Of a DNA stretch of 64,000 nt, positions 11,544 to 25,700 are shown piece after piece (the first letter of the stretch is position 1; every line of letters starts with the position of its first letter). A program made the translations under genes and the position numbers. Location of the stretch: NCBI GenBank assembly GCA_029204225.1, contig CM055094.1, forward strand, positions 30,313,427 to 30,377,426, written 5' to 3'. The notes beneath the pieces are model-generated. The model was not told where the DNA came from, ran no database searches, and saw only the letters and a list, made by a program, of their open reading frames with translations. Source of the DNA: Diphasiastrum complanatum (taxonomy: Eukaryota; Streptophyta; Lycopodiopsida; Lycopodiales; Lycopodiaceae).

Positions 11544-14500
11544 ATGGAGTCTGTAGCATTTCACTATTGGCTGGTAGAGAAGTACCCTCTCATTGTGGTA
11601 GATGCAGTGGAGGAGGAGCCACAAGCCAATCCTGGCGGGACTGACTTGAGCAGGCCAAATCCCAATGGCCTGTATGACAACCTGTATGTTGATATGAAAT
11701 GGATCATTCGCCCGTCTTTTCGTCCCGAGGGCAAGGTAAGAACTCCTTCTGTAGGTTTTTTCAACGTAATCATGCTTTTTTGAAACGCTTTGAAGTTTTG
11801 CGATTTCTTCTTCCTACGAAAGTAACAACAGGTTTTACTCTAATGTTGTAGAATGTACAAAGGCTTGGATAGTTTTGTGGGCCGGAATAACTGACTATAT
11901 ATGATGACTTGAATTTTATGGTTTCTGTTTCATATGAAATTATTTTATGATGATTTTGTAAGGTTTTTAAACATTAGTATTTCTGCTTATCATGGAATTG
12001 ATTTTACGATGATTTTAGTTTTATGACTCCTGCTTATTATTGAATTAGTTTATGCTGATATTTAAGAACAATTGAAGCAAGAAACTCAGTCCAGACAAGT
12101 GACAAGCTTGATAATACACATGTTAGTCTCTGCTGCTATGAGTCAGTTTCTGAGCGAGGTAATCTCTTACCACTACTTCCATATAAAGCCTTAAGGTATC
12201 GGGGGAGGAATTTCTTGTGAACTTTCCACTGGGTGAAATGGTTGTAAATTTACGGTGGGGCTGTTAGGCTGAGCCATAAATTAACAGAGATTTAACCTGG
12301 CAGAAAGGTCGCCAGAAAATTCTTTCCCAAATTTGAAGGATAGCAAAGGCTGATCGCCTTTTTGGTAGTTGAAACTTTTTGTTGCACCGCACTCTATCTT
12401 TTTATGGCTTGCAGTCTGCTTCTGTACTTCTTTTATGTAGTTTTTATGAGCCCTAATCTCTTATGGACTTTCTAGTTGGTCATAATCTGCCTTCTGGTTT
12501 TTGACGATGTGAGGTGTGTAAAAAATTTAAAAGAAAAGGGAGCAGAAGCTGGAATCCATACTGATTCCACTCTAGCACCCTGCCCAGCCTGCAGTGCGAT
12601 GAGCATTGTTATAATTTCTGAGGAAGGACTTTCTATGCAGTGTTTAATGTTCTGCAAGAAGATAAAGTAATAAGCCAAGTGAATCCTTTACTGATAGAAT
12701 AAGAGTCCTTTCTTGCTTTCTCTTTCTCTGTTAACACCTATGATTGATGCAAAGTTTGTAGTTTTGTTTGCTAATTAAGGCAGATACGAATTTATAGTCT
12801 TTACACACTGCATGACAACTAGCCATCTAGGATCCTCATAACTGAGATTTTTGATGTTATGATTGTTCATTTGGAGCATTTTTCCACCAAACTTGGCAGG
12901 GACTTTCATCAGAGAGCAGGCGCTAAGTCAATCTATCGGCAAGGCATTCTTGTTTTGAATCTGCAAATGAGTTGTCAACATTGATAATATTTTATAAATG
13001 CAGTCATTCCAGCCTCTGTTAGGTCATTGTAGTCCATTGATCCTTATCTAGCCTAAGCAGTCCTTCGCTGTAATTTGCCTCCCTTACATTTTGTACATCA
13101 CAGCACACAGTAGTCCGTAGTAATAGCCTGTGAGATTGCTTAAAATCTATTCTTAGAAGTCCTTCAATAGTTTGACAAGTTTTTGAGCTCAAACATGGGA
13201 TATTTTGTTTTGATAAAAGTTCTAGTATTTTATTTTGAGGTTATTGCTCATTCAGATGCATGTTCCACTTATGTAATAGCTGACTTATTCAATATGATGA
13301 TTGTTCAAAACAAAAAACTCAATGCAGATTGTTTCATCAATTTGCAGGCAATTCCGAGTACATTTCAGGAAATTTTCCAGCGTATATTTGATTACATTGA
13401 CCAGCTCTTTGCAATTGTCCGGCCCAGAAAGCTCCTTTACCTGGCCGTTGGTTAGTCAAATTTCAATTAGTACTTTTGAACTGAAATTTCATTACAGCTA
13501 ACCTTGGCTTATAATATAGCATTTGCCCAAATTTCAAACTTGAAAATGTAGGTGTTGCGCCTCAAATGTTCTGTTTGTTGGGTACTCTAGTCGTTTTATC
13601 TGCTCAATCTAGGAAAACACTGTGAATCCAGGGTGTAAACAGTTTGTCTTATTCTTTGACAATTGCACAAAACAACAGTAATACAGCTTATGATCCTGGA
13701 TTTTGATGAATAAGTATCAGCATATGCATATTTGGAATCTTCTGCATGTAATTATATTTGATGAGGCTATAATTTGATTTTGTAACAAATAATCAGAGAT
13801 AGTAGACTCATCTAAAGATCATATGCCATGTGCTGTATAATGTACAAAACTAAAAGTGACAATTTGCAGATGGTGTGTTGCCAAGGTCTAAGATGAATCT
13901 ACACCGTGCTCATTGTTTTCAAGCTGCCACAGATGCCACAAAATTGGTGGGTTTTTTGAATTTAAAAGAATATATGGATGCTGTGAGCCTTAACTTATAT
14001 AGCCTTCTTCAAATCTATTCAACTGACAGTGCTGTAATAAGACTTCGTGTCAGGGAAAGAAATCGTCTATATTTTTCAGATCTTTTACTAGCAAGACTCA
14101 CTTCTGCTATGTTTGGTGATGGCAGTCGTTTGAAGAAGACAAGTTATCTAAAGACTTTGAGACAATTTGTCAGTTATCAGCATCTAAGAAAGTCATTGAA
14201 CATTATGATCCGAATATTATAGCACCTGGAACTGAATTCATGGATAGCCTCACAGTCGCGGTCAAGTATTATGTTCGCCTGCGTATTAATTATGATCCCA
14301 GTTGGCGCAATGTCAAAGTAAATTTTTTTACCTGTTAAAGGAAACGAAAGGCAGTTTTCAACTTCAAAATTGCTCTGGATCTTAATAACGTACTGAAACT
14401 TTTAGTATTCTTGCAATCATGCTTTATTTTGAGATGAAATTTTCTAAGCTGCAGCTTAGAGCAGAACTAGTTGTTTTCTATTTGTCTGAGGGAGTCTCTA

Positions 14501-17500
14501 AGCTGTGGTGGCAGATGAATGTTATTGTGCCGGCCTGACCTACATCTCTTTTTCTGTTTGATAGGTTATATTCTCAGATGCAAGTGTTCCAGGTGACGGG
14601 GAACATAAGATTGTGTCATACATACGGCTTCAGAGAAACCTTCCTGGTTATGATGCTAACACCCGGCATTGCTTATTTGGCCTGGTAAGCGTTACCTTAT
14701 TTGTTTGATCTTTGATTCTAATTAGGTGCTTTCAGTATTGGAATAGATATCTTTCATGTATTTCTGATGCTGCCTTTCTCAGGATGCGGATTTACTTATG
14801 CTGGCACTTGCCACACATGAGGTTCATCTTTCAATATTACACAAGGTACTTGTAAGGTTGAATGACCTGTGGTTATCTGGTCTTTGATTTGTGTCTGCAT
14901 TCTTTCTTTTGATGGGAAGCAATGCTCTTACCCTGCTTGTGATAATGCAGGCTGTTGTCCATCATACCATTAACAACGAGCCCTTTTCTTCTAGTCAACA
15001 TGGCTCCCTTGTAGAAGTTTGCAATGTATACACTAAGAGCAAGGAAAACACTATTATTGATAATTGCAGATGCAAGTTCCCTACACCTAAAAGGGCTTAT
15101 CAGGTGATTTTTGTCATCTGTTTGTCAAGTTTGAAATTTTCCATCTGCATAATTTCAGAACAAAATTTGGTTCCATGATGTAAGATTTGATATGAATGAG
15201 CTTTCTCTATCATCCAAGTACGATTGCATGTGGTTATGTGTTGCTGACGGTTTTTGACCAAGCTTTGGATTGTACAATTTGTCATTTTGTAGTTCATGCA
15301 GCTATGGATACTACGTGAGTATCTGGAGGACGATCTGCATATCCCAGATGCACTTACAGAAATTGATTTCGAACGCCTTATTGACGACTTTGTGTTTATG
15401 TGCTTTTTGGCTGGTGGTGAATTTTTGCCTCAGATACCTGTATTAGGCATACAAGAAGTACTTCTTCTGTCTCTCCTCCTTTCCTTTTGTCATGTTTGGC
15501 CCCCTAGTATGCTTTTTATTTTTCATATTCTATCAGTAAACTTGTTCAACAAGTTTTCTGACAAGAGAACTTCTATTTACTGAGCAAAAAGCAGGCACAA
15601 ATTTTTTATATTTAGGTTCACACTACACAGTTGAAAGATGCCTGCTCTATGGTGGTGCTTTTTCTACCAAGAGATTTTTTTTACTGAGGAAAAAATTATT
15701 GTGGTCATGATTTTCTGCTTACTAGGGACCGATGACTTTGTTGATGGATATTTACAAGAAAGAGTTTATGAAGATGGGCGGTTACCTTACTGAAAGTGGC
15801 GAGGTGAGTCAGTGTATCAGAGAACTAGAGATATGTTGGATTAGCATTGACTCAAGTGCAAAAATGAGCCAGATGTTTCAGTATCATATGCCATTTTGCT
15901 TATATTATTGTAGTTCTAACTTCTGATTGCTGAATTCTCTCTGATCAACTTGATTATCATGACACTGAAAGATGCAAATCACTTCTATTTTTCATACAGG
16001 GGGGTACTTATTATAAAGCATGCAATTCAGTTCTAAAATCTCTAGGCTTGTGCTGGGGAAGACAACTACAATATTTGTAGTTCCAGTAGGATTTAACTTT
16101 TAAGCTGGTTTGCTTCTTTCAATGATTAAGCACAAATTTTTGTACTTTTTATCGAAATTTGCAAGTAATGACTCAAACCTAAATTTCATTTTATCGAAAT
16201 TTGCAAGTAATGACTCAAACCTAAATTTCACCAGCATAACTAACTTCAGTTTGATGTCTGGGTACATCTTAGAATTTCAAAGAAATCTAGGACTATGCGT
16301 ACTGGAAAGCATTATTAAGTTGTCTGCCAAATATTCTAGACCTTTCAGATTATAAAGAAAATTGATTATTTAGGTTAGGAACTTGATCTTCAGGACAAGT
16401 CTACTGCTCATTCAGTGTTTCATGTAAACCGGTTGAAACTAGGTTTACATGACGGTGATACAGTTGGATCTGATGAGGATCTTACCCATTTGGAGGATTT
16501 ATTGCTTAGTGTACCTTTGGAACCAGAAAGAGTACTCAGAACCAGAGACAATCGAGAAATTGTTCTATCTCTGAAGCTGTAACTTTCAACCCTCAACTAT
16601 ACCCGCCATACAGACTGTAATGCAAAATTCTATGTTTAGACCAAACCTATGTAGTAGTCCCATAGTAATGAGTTCAAGCTATTCAATAAAAGTAGCAAAT
16701 ACGACCAGATTCTTATAGTTTGTTATGTGTTCTGCTATTTGCATTTCTTGGTAATTTAAATTAAAGGACACATTTCTTTGGATCACTTTTTAAAGATTAT
16801 TTTCTTTTGTGATTAATTTGGCTGCTTAAATCATTATAGCTCAAGAAGAGTTTATCTTTTTGCTAGTCTTACTTTCAGAATTTTTCCTGTTCAAAGGGCT
16901 TATTCATCGTGTGAATTGTTTGACAACTTTAGCTTTGAACTTTTGCAGGCCAATTTGAAGAGGATAGAGCACTTTATCCAGGCTGTGAGTACCTTGGAGG
17001 ATGATTTCATTCAGAAGCAAGTAAATTCAAAGGTATTTTCATACAGATACAGATAACATTTGAATTGATGAAATACAAGAATTTGACTTATGTGTTTCCT
17101 TCCTGGAGTATAGAGATTCAAGTGAGTTGATTAGGTTTTTTTATAATGCCTCAAAAGGATTGTGATGAGCTATGTAAAGGTTACAATCTTTGTCTGTTCG
17201 ATATGACATTCCTTCTAGCAATTCCTTTATTTTATGTTTTATTGAAGGAAATTGTCAAGATTTCATTGAATTGTTATGCAGCAGTTATATGAACAGTATG
17301 AGTCGCAGAGGCTACAAATTTTGGCCTTTGCATCACCATTTTTACCAATCTTTAGTTTTGGTATTTGGCCTCTTCTTTTGGCCATATACACGTTTTCTGG
17401 GCAGAAACCACTTATTTTGAATTTTCATTTTTGGCAATATGAATATATAGTTCTTTCTTGTGGTATTATAGATACACAGTACAATTTTGCGATGCTTTTT

Positions 17501-20500
17501 CCTAATATAAGCCTTGAAATTTGTAATCAAAATTTGTTTAGGATGTATCTGTATTTAAAAATTTGAAAATTTTGCGATGTGGCATTTCTCAAAAATCCAT
17601 GTGTGTATCTGAAAAATCGGTGTGCATTTTTGTTTTCAAGGTGCTCTTTTGAAACCCTTCTTGTATTCTGGTAACTGTGCCACTGGGTATTGGGAAGTCT
17701 TGTTCTCCAAAGCAGAAAACAAGTTGTTTCTAATGTCCAATGTGCAGAAAATTTTTGATTTAAAGCTCATCGTACAGTTTTATATTGACTTTGCAACAGA
17801 TAACAACATTCAAACTGTCGGTCTTTGCTCTGACTTGAGAAATCTACTTGAAAAGAGAATTCTAACTTCTAAACAACCATCATTTGTTAATATGTAAATT
17901 ACAGATGCTTGTATGATGCTTGGTTATTACATTTCCCTCTCACAATTAGAAGGAAGAACAAACTCGCTACATACTTGTGGTGTCACAACTCATCTGCAAA
18001 GTTCACCAATTAGTACATGCGCTAACCTATGTCCTGGATCATATACTCTTGATAAGATAGGGCTAATTTTAAGTAATAGGTGTAGGATCTTTAACTAGCA
18101 CAGCTTCTACAGACACCATTCACCATTCCATCATAGACCAAGAATTCAAACTTATGGTGAAGTCATAAAATCTCAGGACATTGTTCTTTGTTTGAATGTA
18201 CAACAGCTAACATGGACATATGTTTATGCATGTGACCTGCAAGTACAGTTTGGGTGCTGAGGATGGCATAACATTTAGTCCATGCTATACATGATGGAGT
18301 TGATAATCTGATACTTTGTGGAGGACTCCTTAGAGTTGCAGATTCTTTATTTGTTATATACAGGCACTGTCCTAGACTTAAGACTCACATATATTATATT
18401 TATACTGAAATTCCCAAGCTAAAACTGTGAACATGTACTAGGCACATACATGACTATTAACAACAAGTAGATTAAGGAAAAAAATCTCAATAAGTTTTAG
18501 ATGGTATGTTTGTGCATCTTGGACTGAAAGGGTAACCTAGCTGTATTGGCCATTGACCTCATCGGGTAACCTAGCTGCATTTAGTGGCATATGCTACCCA
18601 AAGATTGAATGTGATCGGTTTGGTTACTCTCCTGTAATGTACGGGGTAGTTCTTTTATTGGCTCTAAAATCAAGTTAAGTTTGTGGCATATGCTACTCAT
18701 AGCTAGATAGTAGAATTTCATGGGTCTAGTGGCTTGTATGTTTTTCTTGTCACATGAAGGATAATTTTGGCTTATGTGGTTTTTGTAATGCTAATTACTC
18801 TGTTTCTCATGTGTTCATGCTTTGACCGATATAGGCATACATGAATGTTGAACGTTTGCCTTACTTTTGACATAGTTGAGACCATTGGCAATTTTTGACT
18901 GTCTCACTTTCTCTTCACTTTGTGCTACATACAAGAGGTTGCAAATCAGAGCTCTTTCTGAGCACATTTTCCCGTTTCCATTGTGTTGATTGAAATAATA
19001 ATTCCATGTTCTGGATTTACACTCAAGGGTGTACTACTCTCATATCACTCCTTTATGAACAAAAGTTTTTGAAGCAATCTTAATTTCCTTTCTGGAGAGC
19101 ATATTCATCACTTATCTTTGGTGGGCATTCAGTTTTTTTAGGAAGTCCAGTTCTCTCCTTGAGGAGAACTTCATTACTTGTGTTCTTTACTTGTCTACTA
19201 AGACTCGATCAATACCGCTCCCTTTTTTTATTTCTTTTGCTGATTGTGTTGGTCATGAGTAGGCAGGTAATGTCCTTGATTCTGTTTGTTTGATTAAAGC
19301 TTATCATTTACTGTATTTTGTGTTTTGTAGGCACATGTGAACAATTCCTGTACCAAATTATCACATGCCATGAACAAAGATAACAAGGTTTGAGAACTGT
19401 TTCTCATGTTTTCTATGTCAATTCAGTGAAATTTAGTTACAAAGTACTATTCTTGGAAGTTTTGACCTCATCGATGCTGGAGGTGAAATGTAGGTAAATA
19501 TTGGGGAGCTTGGTTGGAGGGAGAGATATTATGCTGAAAAGTTTGGCACTCAAACAGCTGAAGCTGTTCAGGATATCAAAAGAGAACTGGTCAGATGACT
19601 GAATCTGTTCAACCCTAGCACTTTACAAATTGAAGATTGCATACCTGTTTCTTTGTTTTGGGTAATAATAAACTTTAAAACGATGGAAATTATTTGATAG
19701 ATGCTACCAGTGGGCAGGGAATCAAAAGAAAGCAAGAGCGACACAAAAAAGCTAGTTCCCACTCAAAAGATCTAGTCAAGGAGGATGTTATAACGGTCTC
19801 CTTGAAACTGCATATTTAGTTGAATGTTTAATTTTTCTTTTTTTGATGTTTTTGTGACAAAGCTTCCTGGGCATGAATGTTTATGTAGGTATTAAAGTAT
19901 ACAGAAGGCTTGTGTTGGATTTTGCGGTATTATTATCAAGGAATATGCTCATGGCAGTGGTATGACCTCTTTCTGAAAACACTCACAACTCCAATATTGG
20001 CGGTATGCCTAAAGATTGTTTCCTTTTTATCACCATGCTAGATGAATGCACTTTCAATGTCAAAGAAAAGCATCGATACGTAGAATTTGTGCAAAGCATG
20101 TAAAGCCTTTGCTCTATAGTATGAACTTACTATGAAGGGCAATTTCTACCTGATAGAATTCAAGTGCTACGTGAATGCCGAATTACACAGTACTATATTG
20201 TCAATCATCATGCTCAAGCCAACTGACAGACCATACTTGCCATCTAGATATTGTAGTAAAAGGCACAAACATAGATGACCACCAACCAAGTAGATTTAAA
20301 GCTACTCAAAAGGGCCACAAATTCCCAATAACAGTTGCAACAAATGGCCCAAAGAAGATAAAGAGAGCTAACCATATAATCCTCTCTTGTGTGCATTGCA
20401 GCTTTGTAGATAAAAATGAAAATCCATGTATCAAATAGAGGAGAACTGTCAATGAATGTGAAAGTTCCATAGTAGCCAAGCATTACTAATGAGTTGGACA

Positions 20501-22638
20501 TTAGACTAACTGCCCATCCATGGAATAAATCCATTTTCGTGCCCTCATGCAGTGGGAACTTTACCAGAATCACAGATTGATCACTTGAACACTAGCTATG
20601 GCATCCTATATCACTGTAACCCCACCTTACTCCTAGAGATGCATTGCTCAAGTACTGGATGATCAGAGAACTCACAATCCACTCAGACAGTCTATCAACC
20701 GATCCATGGATAGCTGCGGCAATGCCCATTCCCTAGCCCATGTATTCCGAGTCTTCAGTGCATGTATAGGTTGCTCCCATTCTCGATGTCCATGCATTAC
20801 TTTTCCACAAACAACTAACTCTGAATCCAATCTCAGTTGACCGTGCGTGCACCAAGTTGTTCCAAGTTAACTGCTAGGTGGCTTCTCACCTTATCTAGGC
20901 ACCCTTAAACCAAACTAAGGTTATGGACTAGTTAACCTAATTTAGTTAGGGACCTAACACAATGCAGAGGGTTTTCAATTAGAAGTATTTTAAAATGACC
21001 TCCATATTTATGATATCTATTGTATGTAATTTTGTGCAATGTCAAGTGTTCTTTGAGCTGTAACCAGATTTTCTCTCTTCCATCTTGCCTTCTAAAATTT
21101 GAATGATGAGAGATGTATAGATGCCATGCTCGGGTATGTGCTTGGTGGAGTTTGTTACCTGTCGTTCACATAGTTGTCTAGCTAGTCTACCGACAAAGAG
21201 TATGTCAGAACATGCTGCTATCGAAGCTGAATTTGTATTGCTCTTTACAGATGCTCTTGGCTTTATGCAGGTATTACCCATACCACTATGCTCCTTTTGC
21301 GTCTGATTTGAAGGATTTGGATGAGCTTGAAATCACTTTCTTTCTGGGAAAACCCTTCAAACCCTTTGAGTATCTCATGGGGATTTTACCTTCGGCAAGG
21401 TCTGCATATTGGCCTGCTACTGCTAGTTCCTTGTTTTCCTCCAATGTTATTGTATGAAATTATCTTCAAGTCTGTACTAATAGGGATAAAAATGATTTGA
21501 TGAAATTCAGTTCTATTTCACAAGTTTTTGTTTTTATGTAATCACAAATAAGTGACTCAGTTGCTCCTTGCAGGAAAAAATTAAAGCCTTAAAGTTCTGT
21601 TATAAAACTCTTGTACGAGATATGATATTCAAGAAGTAATTTTTTTGGAGATACGTTTCGTTATTGATACTTGGATAGTCAGCTCTTTTCATGAGCTTTA
21701 GCACTTGGACCTTCACTACGCAATATCCTTTGAAGGTCTTCCATTCCAAAATTGGAGGTCAGCCTGTGCTGAAGTTTGGTAGCGCTTTACAATTAAAGAA
21801 GTTAATAGACAAAACAAGTTAAACTACTACAACTAAAGAGATATGAATGTCTAAATAGAAAGGACAAGAAAGTCTTTCTGAAATATATAAACTGTCTATA
21901 TCAGAGTGTCTCCACATGGTGATGCTATACTGTCCTGTGGTCTGAAGGAGGTGATGTCTGTATGTCTAGTGGCCGAAGTGAATAATTCAGTGGATCAGGA
22001 GGATCCATTTTTAAATCTGGAATGCATCTGTCGGACTGGTACGTGGTGCAAGCGTACCACCATATGTCTGTGCTGCCTCTGGGATTGGTGTCTAAAAGGA
22101 ATGCATATCTAGAAGGAAGCTATTGGGATAAAACCCATCAAGCAATGACAGGCAGGTAGAAAACTAAATCAAATTAAGAAGACCTATAACGTTAGTACGT
22201 TGACTTTTTTCTAATAATTTTGCAATAAAAAATGAATAGAATGGATTGCTGCAATATGTAGATTGCCTGAGAATACCAAGATATGTGATGTCCCTGGCTA
22301 TGCATTACCCGTGAGGATATAAGTACTGCATGTGAGTAGACTTCACTACTCACAACTGACTGGAGAATGGAATTGTAACTCTTAGCCATAATGTGGCCAA
22401 TCATGATAGTGTGATAGTTGTTTGGTCTCATGGGATCACCTCCTTTACGGATAGGATGAGTAACATTAGTGCACCATGATAAAGGGAGACCATGGATCAC
22501 TGCTTGGTTAAAGAGGTTGTTCTGGCATATTTGAGCAGAGAATAAAGATGGTGACGTTCTTTATTGTACCAAGGATGGCTTGGGCGATGAATCTGGGATT
22601 TGGGTGGAGGCTGCAATATGTAGTGTCTTAGCAAGGAA

Positions 22639-22701
<63 letters not shown>

Positions 22702-25700
22702 AAATCACATCCAAGGAGAGCTAGGAGAGGATGAATGAGGCTGCAAGCAGGCCGTTATTGGTCACATTCTTAGGCAGATGAAGAGGAATGAATTTGAATG
22801 ACCAGCCACGACCGTTAAATAGCGTAAGATCTTCCTGCAAAGGACATTTCAAGTCAAATTTCACAAGAGATTTCTGTTCTCATTGCTGGAAAACTAATAT
22901 CTATCTACGAGTCAAATTTTCAGAATATTCTCTCTTAAGAATGCCAAGGAGCAAGCCAGCCAACTTGCCAAGGGTGGGTACAAATATTACCTATCTGAAG
23001 TTGGTGGGGGTTTACTTCTCTACCATCCTCATGCTGAGTACAGTGACATGCTGAACTAATTGCATTTGTGGTCAAAACAACACAAGAACTGTCTTGCAAT
23101 GTATAGCTGCAATTGTGGCACAAGGAAGTGTAGCTGAGATGAATTGAATATAATGGATAACTAAATGACAGGCCGATACAATATTTAAATAAATGGACTG
23201 GAAGCAGGAATATATTAGCTGGTGTAAGATAGTTTTGAATCTCCAATCAATCACCTAAGCATGACGAGGCCTTATAGGCCTACCTATATTGTCTACTGCC
23301 CAAATCGGGACTAGATCTAGAAATTATGTGGTGCCCAATAAATGTTTAGATGAAGGGCCCAGAGCCCAAGTTATTTTGTCAAATGTCAATTTTAACCAAT
23401 AAGACCATAGGGGTGCAAATATTGATAAAGGCCCAAGTAACTGCCAACTAAATAATGAAAGCGTTACAACTTGGCCATACTGTGAAAGATCTTGATCTGC
23501 CACTGGAGCTGCAACAATACAAAAAAGCAAGTCAATTTCACTCTTTAGCAACCGTCTCTACTATGAGGAAGCCCATGTTTATTTAATTCTTGTCCTGATT
23601 CGAATTTATGCATCTTCAAGGATCCTAGTGACTCCCTGCTACCAGGCAAACTTGCATTCAAGTAATATTGACTGGTTTGGCATTTCTATAGAATGGAGAA
23701 ATTGAACAGTAGGATTACTGGTTCTTAGCTTGTTCTTTGTATTTAACGCTCCATTATCTTTTGTTGCAGTTCTGATGTTCTTCCAGAACAGTACGGTCGT
23801 TTGATGACCGATCCAAACTCACCAATCAGTGACTTTTATCCACACAGTAAGATTCTTGCAAAGAGAAAGCTCCTTCATTATTTCTTATCTAGAAATGAGT
23901 GTGATACTTTTTGCCTGTTGAGCCCAGGTAAAACAATTTCATTTCATTAGTTTAAGAAAATACTCTAACTATGTGCTTTTTGGCTTGAAATTTCGCAGAT
24001 TTTGATATTGACATTGATGGGAAGAATTACATATCACGGGTAGGATATCTTTAAAATAAATTTGTGCTCCTTGTTTATTTTTCCAACTTCAGACAGTTGC
24101 TTTACATTCATATTATCTCATAAAGATTAAGTCAACATCTCTCCGAGTATTCTCTCTTAGATATTCTAGTTGAACCAGGAAGTTTTGGTTTTTTGTGGCA
24201 ACTCAATGATAGAGCTTGGTTGATGCTAGAAATTGTTGTTGGTTGTACTGGAATTCAGGTTGTTGCACGATTACCATTTATTGATGAAACTCGTCTACTT
24301 GCAGAAACAAGAAAAATTGAGCAGACATTGACGGTAGGGTCAAGTTTGGTTTTATATTCTTTAACCTGTTATGATTCACAATTGTAATACTGGCTCATAG
24401 GGCACATTTGACCACTTCCTGTTGGTTTTGGCAGGAGTCTGAAAGCAGGAGGAATGTTGAAGGGTTTGATATTCTGTTCCTTTCTTGCTTTCATCCCCTC
24501 GCACCACACATATTTTCTTTGTATGCTTGCAATGAAAATGGCACAGATCAGCATGGAATTCGAATGAAAGAGATTGACCCAGTGGTCAGGTATTCAAAGT
24601 AGCATATAGTGTTTTTACAACATGGGAGGTTCCAGAGTCTGTTAGTGATGCTTGTTGGTTGCTGTCAAGCTACCCCACAGGTTTTTATATAGATGTATTC
24701 TGAGAAAAGGTGGCAAAGTATCTATTTCAACATAATATTTGAGCTTATTGTTTATCAGTCTTCTTCTTGCTGTTCCAGAATCTTGCCTGGCCACATGGCT
24801 GGTATTAGAAATGCAGCTGTAGTGGAATTTTGACACAACTGTAAAGCTGTGGACAATTTCTACCTCTGCTTGTCTCTTTCTAACCGTGGGTGCTTATTCC
24901 TGACATTGTAATGTGCAGTGAAGGAATAAATGGTTTTGTGGCATTATGTGATGAGGATCCATGCCCGACAACAGTAGTCTCGCCCATTGTTTGGATGAGT
25001 AATATCAGCAACAATTATGTCCTGTAAGTAGAGAGGAAGGTTTATTTTTTGTCATGGGATCAGCGGAGGGTTTGATTAACTCTCTTGTATATCAGTGTGG
25101 TTATCAACAATAAAGTCACTGGTTCATAGCAAGTTTTTCTACTTCATTACAGGTGTGTCTTGTACAAATGCCCTGCAAATCATCGACATGTAGCTAGGCC
25201 AGTGTCAGGGGTAACCATTCCTGATAAGGTATGCTGTAGTTGTTTTGAGTATGCCTTTCTTTTGTGTTCCTTTTCATAGTTTTGGAAAGTATCAAACTAT
25301 AAAAGTGCTCTCTTTGTATAATACTTGAGATGTTGCTTGATGACTTTTGCAGGTTGTTATCAAGAAGGAGATAAGATTGGATTTGCCAAGGTGTGCTAAA
25401 AGTCTTTCCTTTTTCCATCAACTCGTTCTTAATCGTAAAATTTAGTAAGTTCACCTCTGATGCTTGTATCCTTTATTTTTGTAGGAGCCTAGTCGCAGAT
25501 ATTTCTAAAGACCTGCATGAGGGAGGGCGATTGCTTTTGAAAACGGAGCTGATGAACAAGGCAGCTACGGTCCGAGAAACATTGAGCCACAGTAGCCAGC
25601 TTTCTGGTTGCGAAGGAGGTCTACCAGGCGTACCTTCTCGTGAGCCATTAAAGCTTTCACCAAAGTCTCGAGCAGCCGGGCCTCCTGGGTTTGAGCATGT

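Noticed and set aside
13947-14125. Open reading frame continuing from XRN exon 3 without a stop
   Set aside because: The retained segment is 179 bp, so it shifts the frame of exon 4, and it has no similarity to XRN. A GT donor and AG acceptor flank it in matching phase.
22497-22703. Open frame with a long Ser-Leu repeat start (minus)
   Set aside because: Product of the (AG)30 tract; only the adjoining LINE-like part has meaning.
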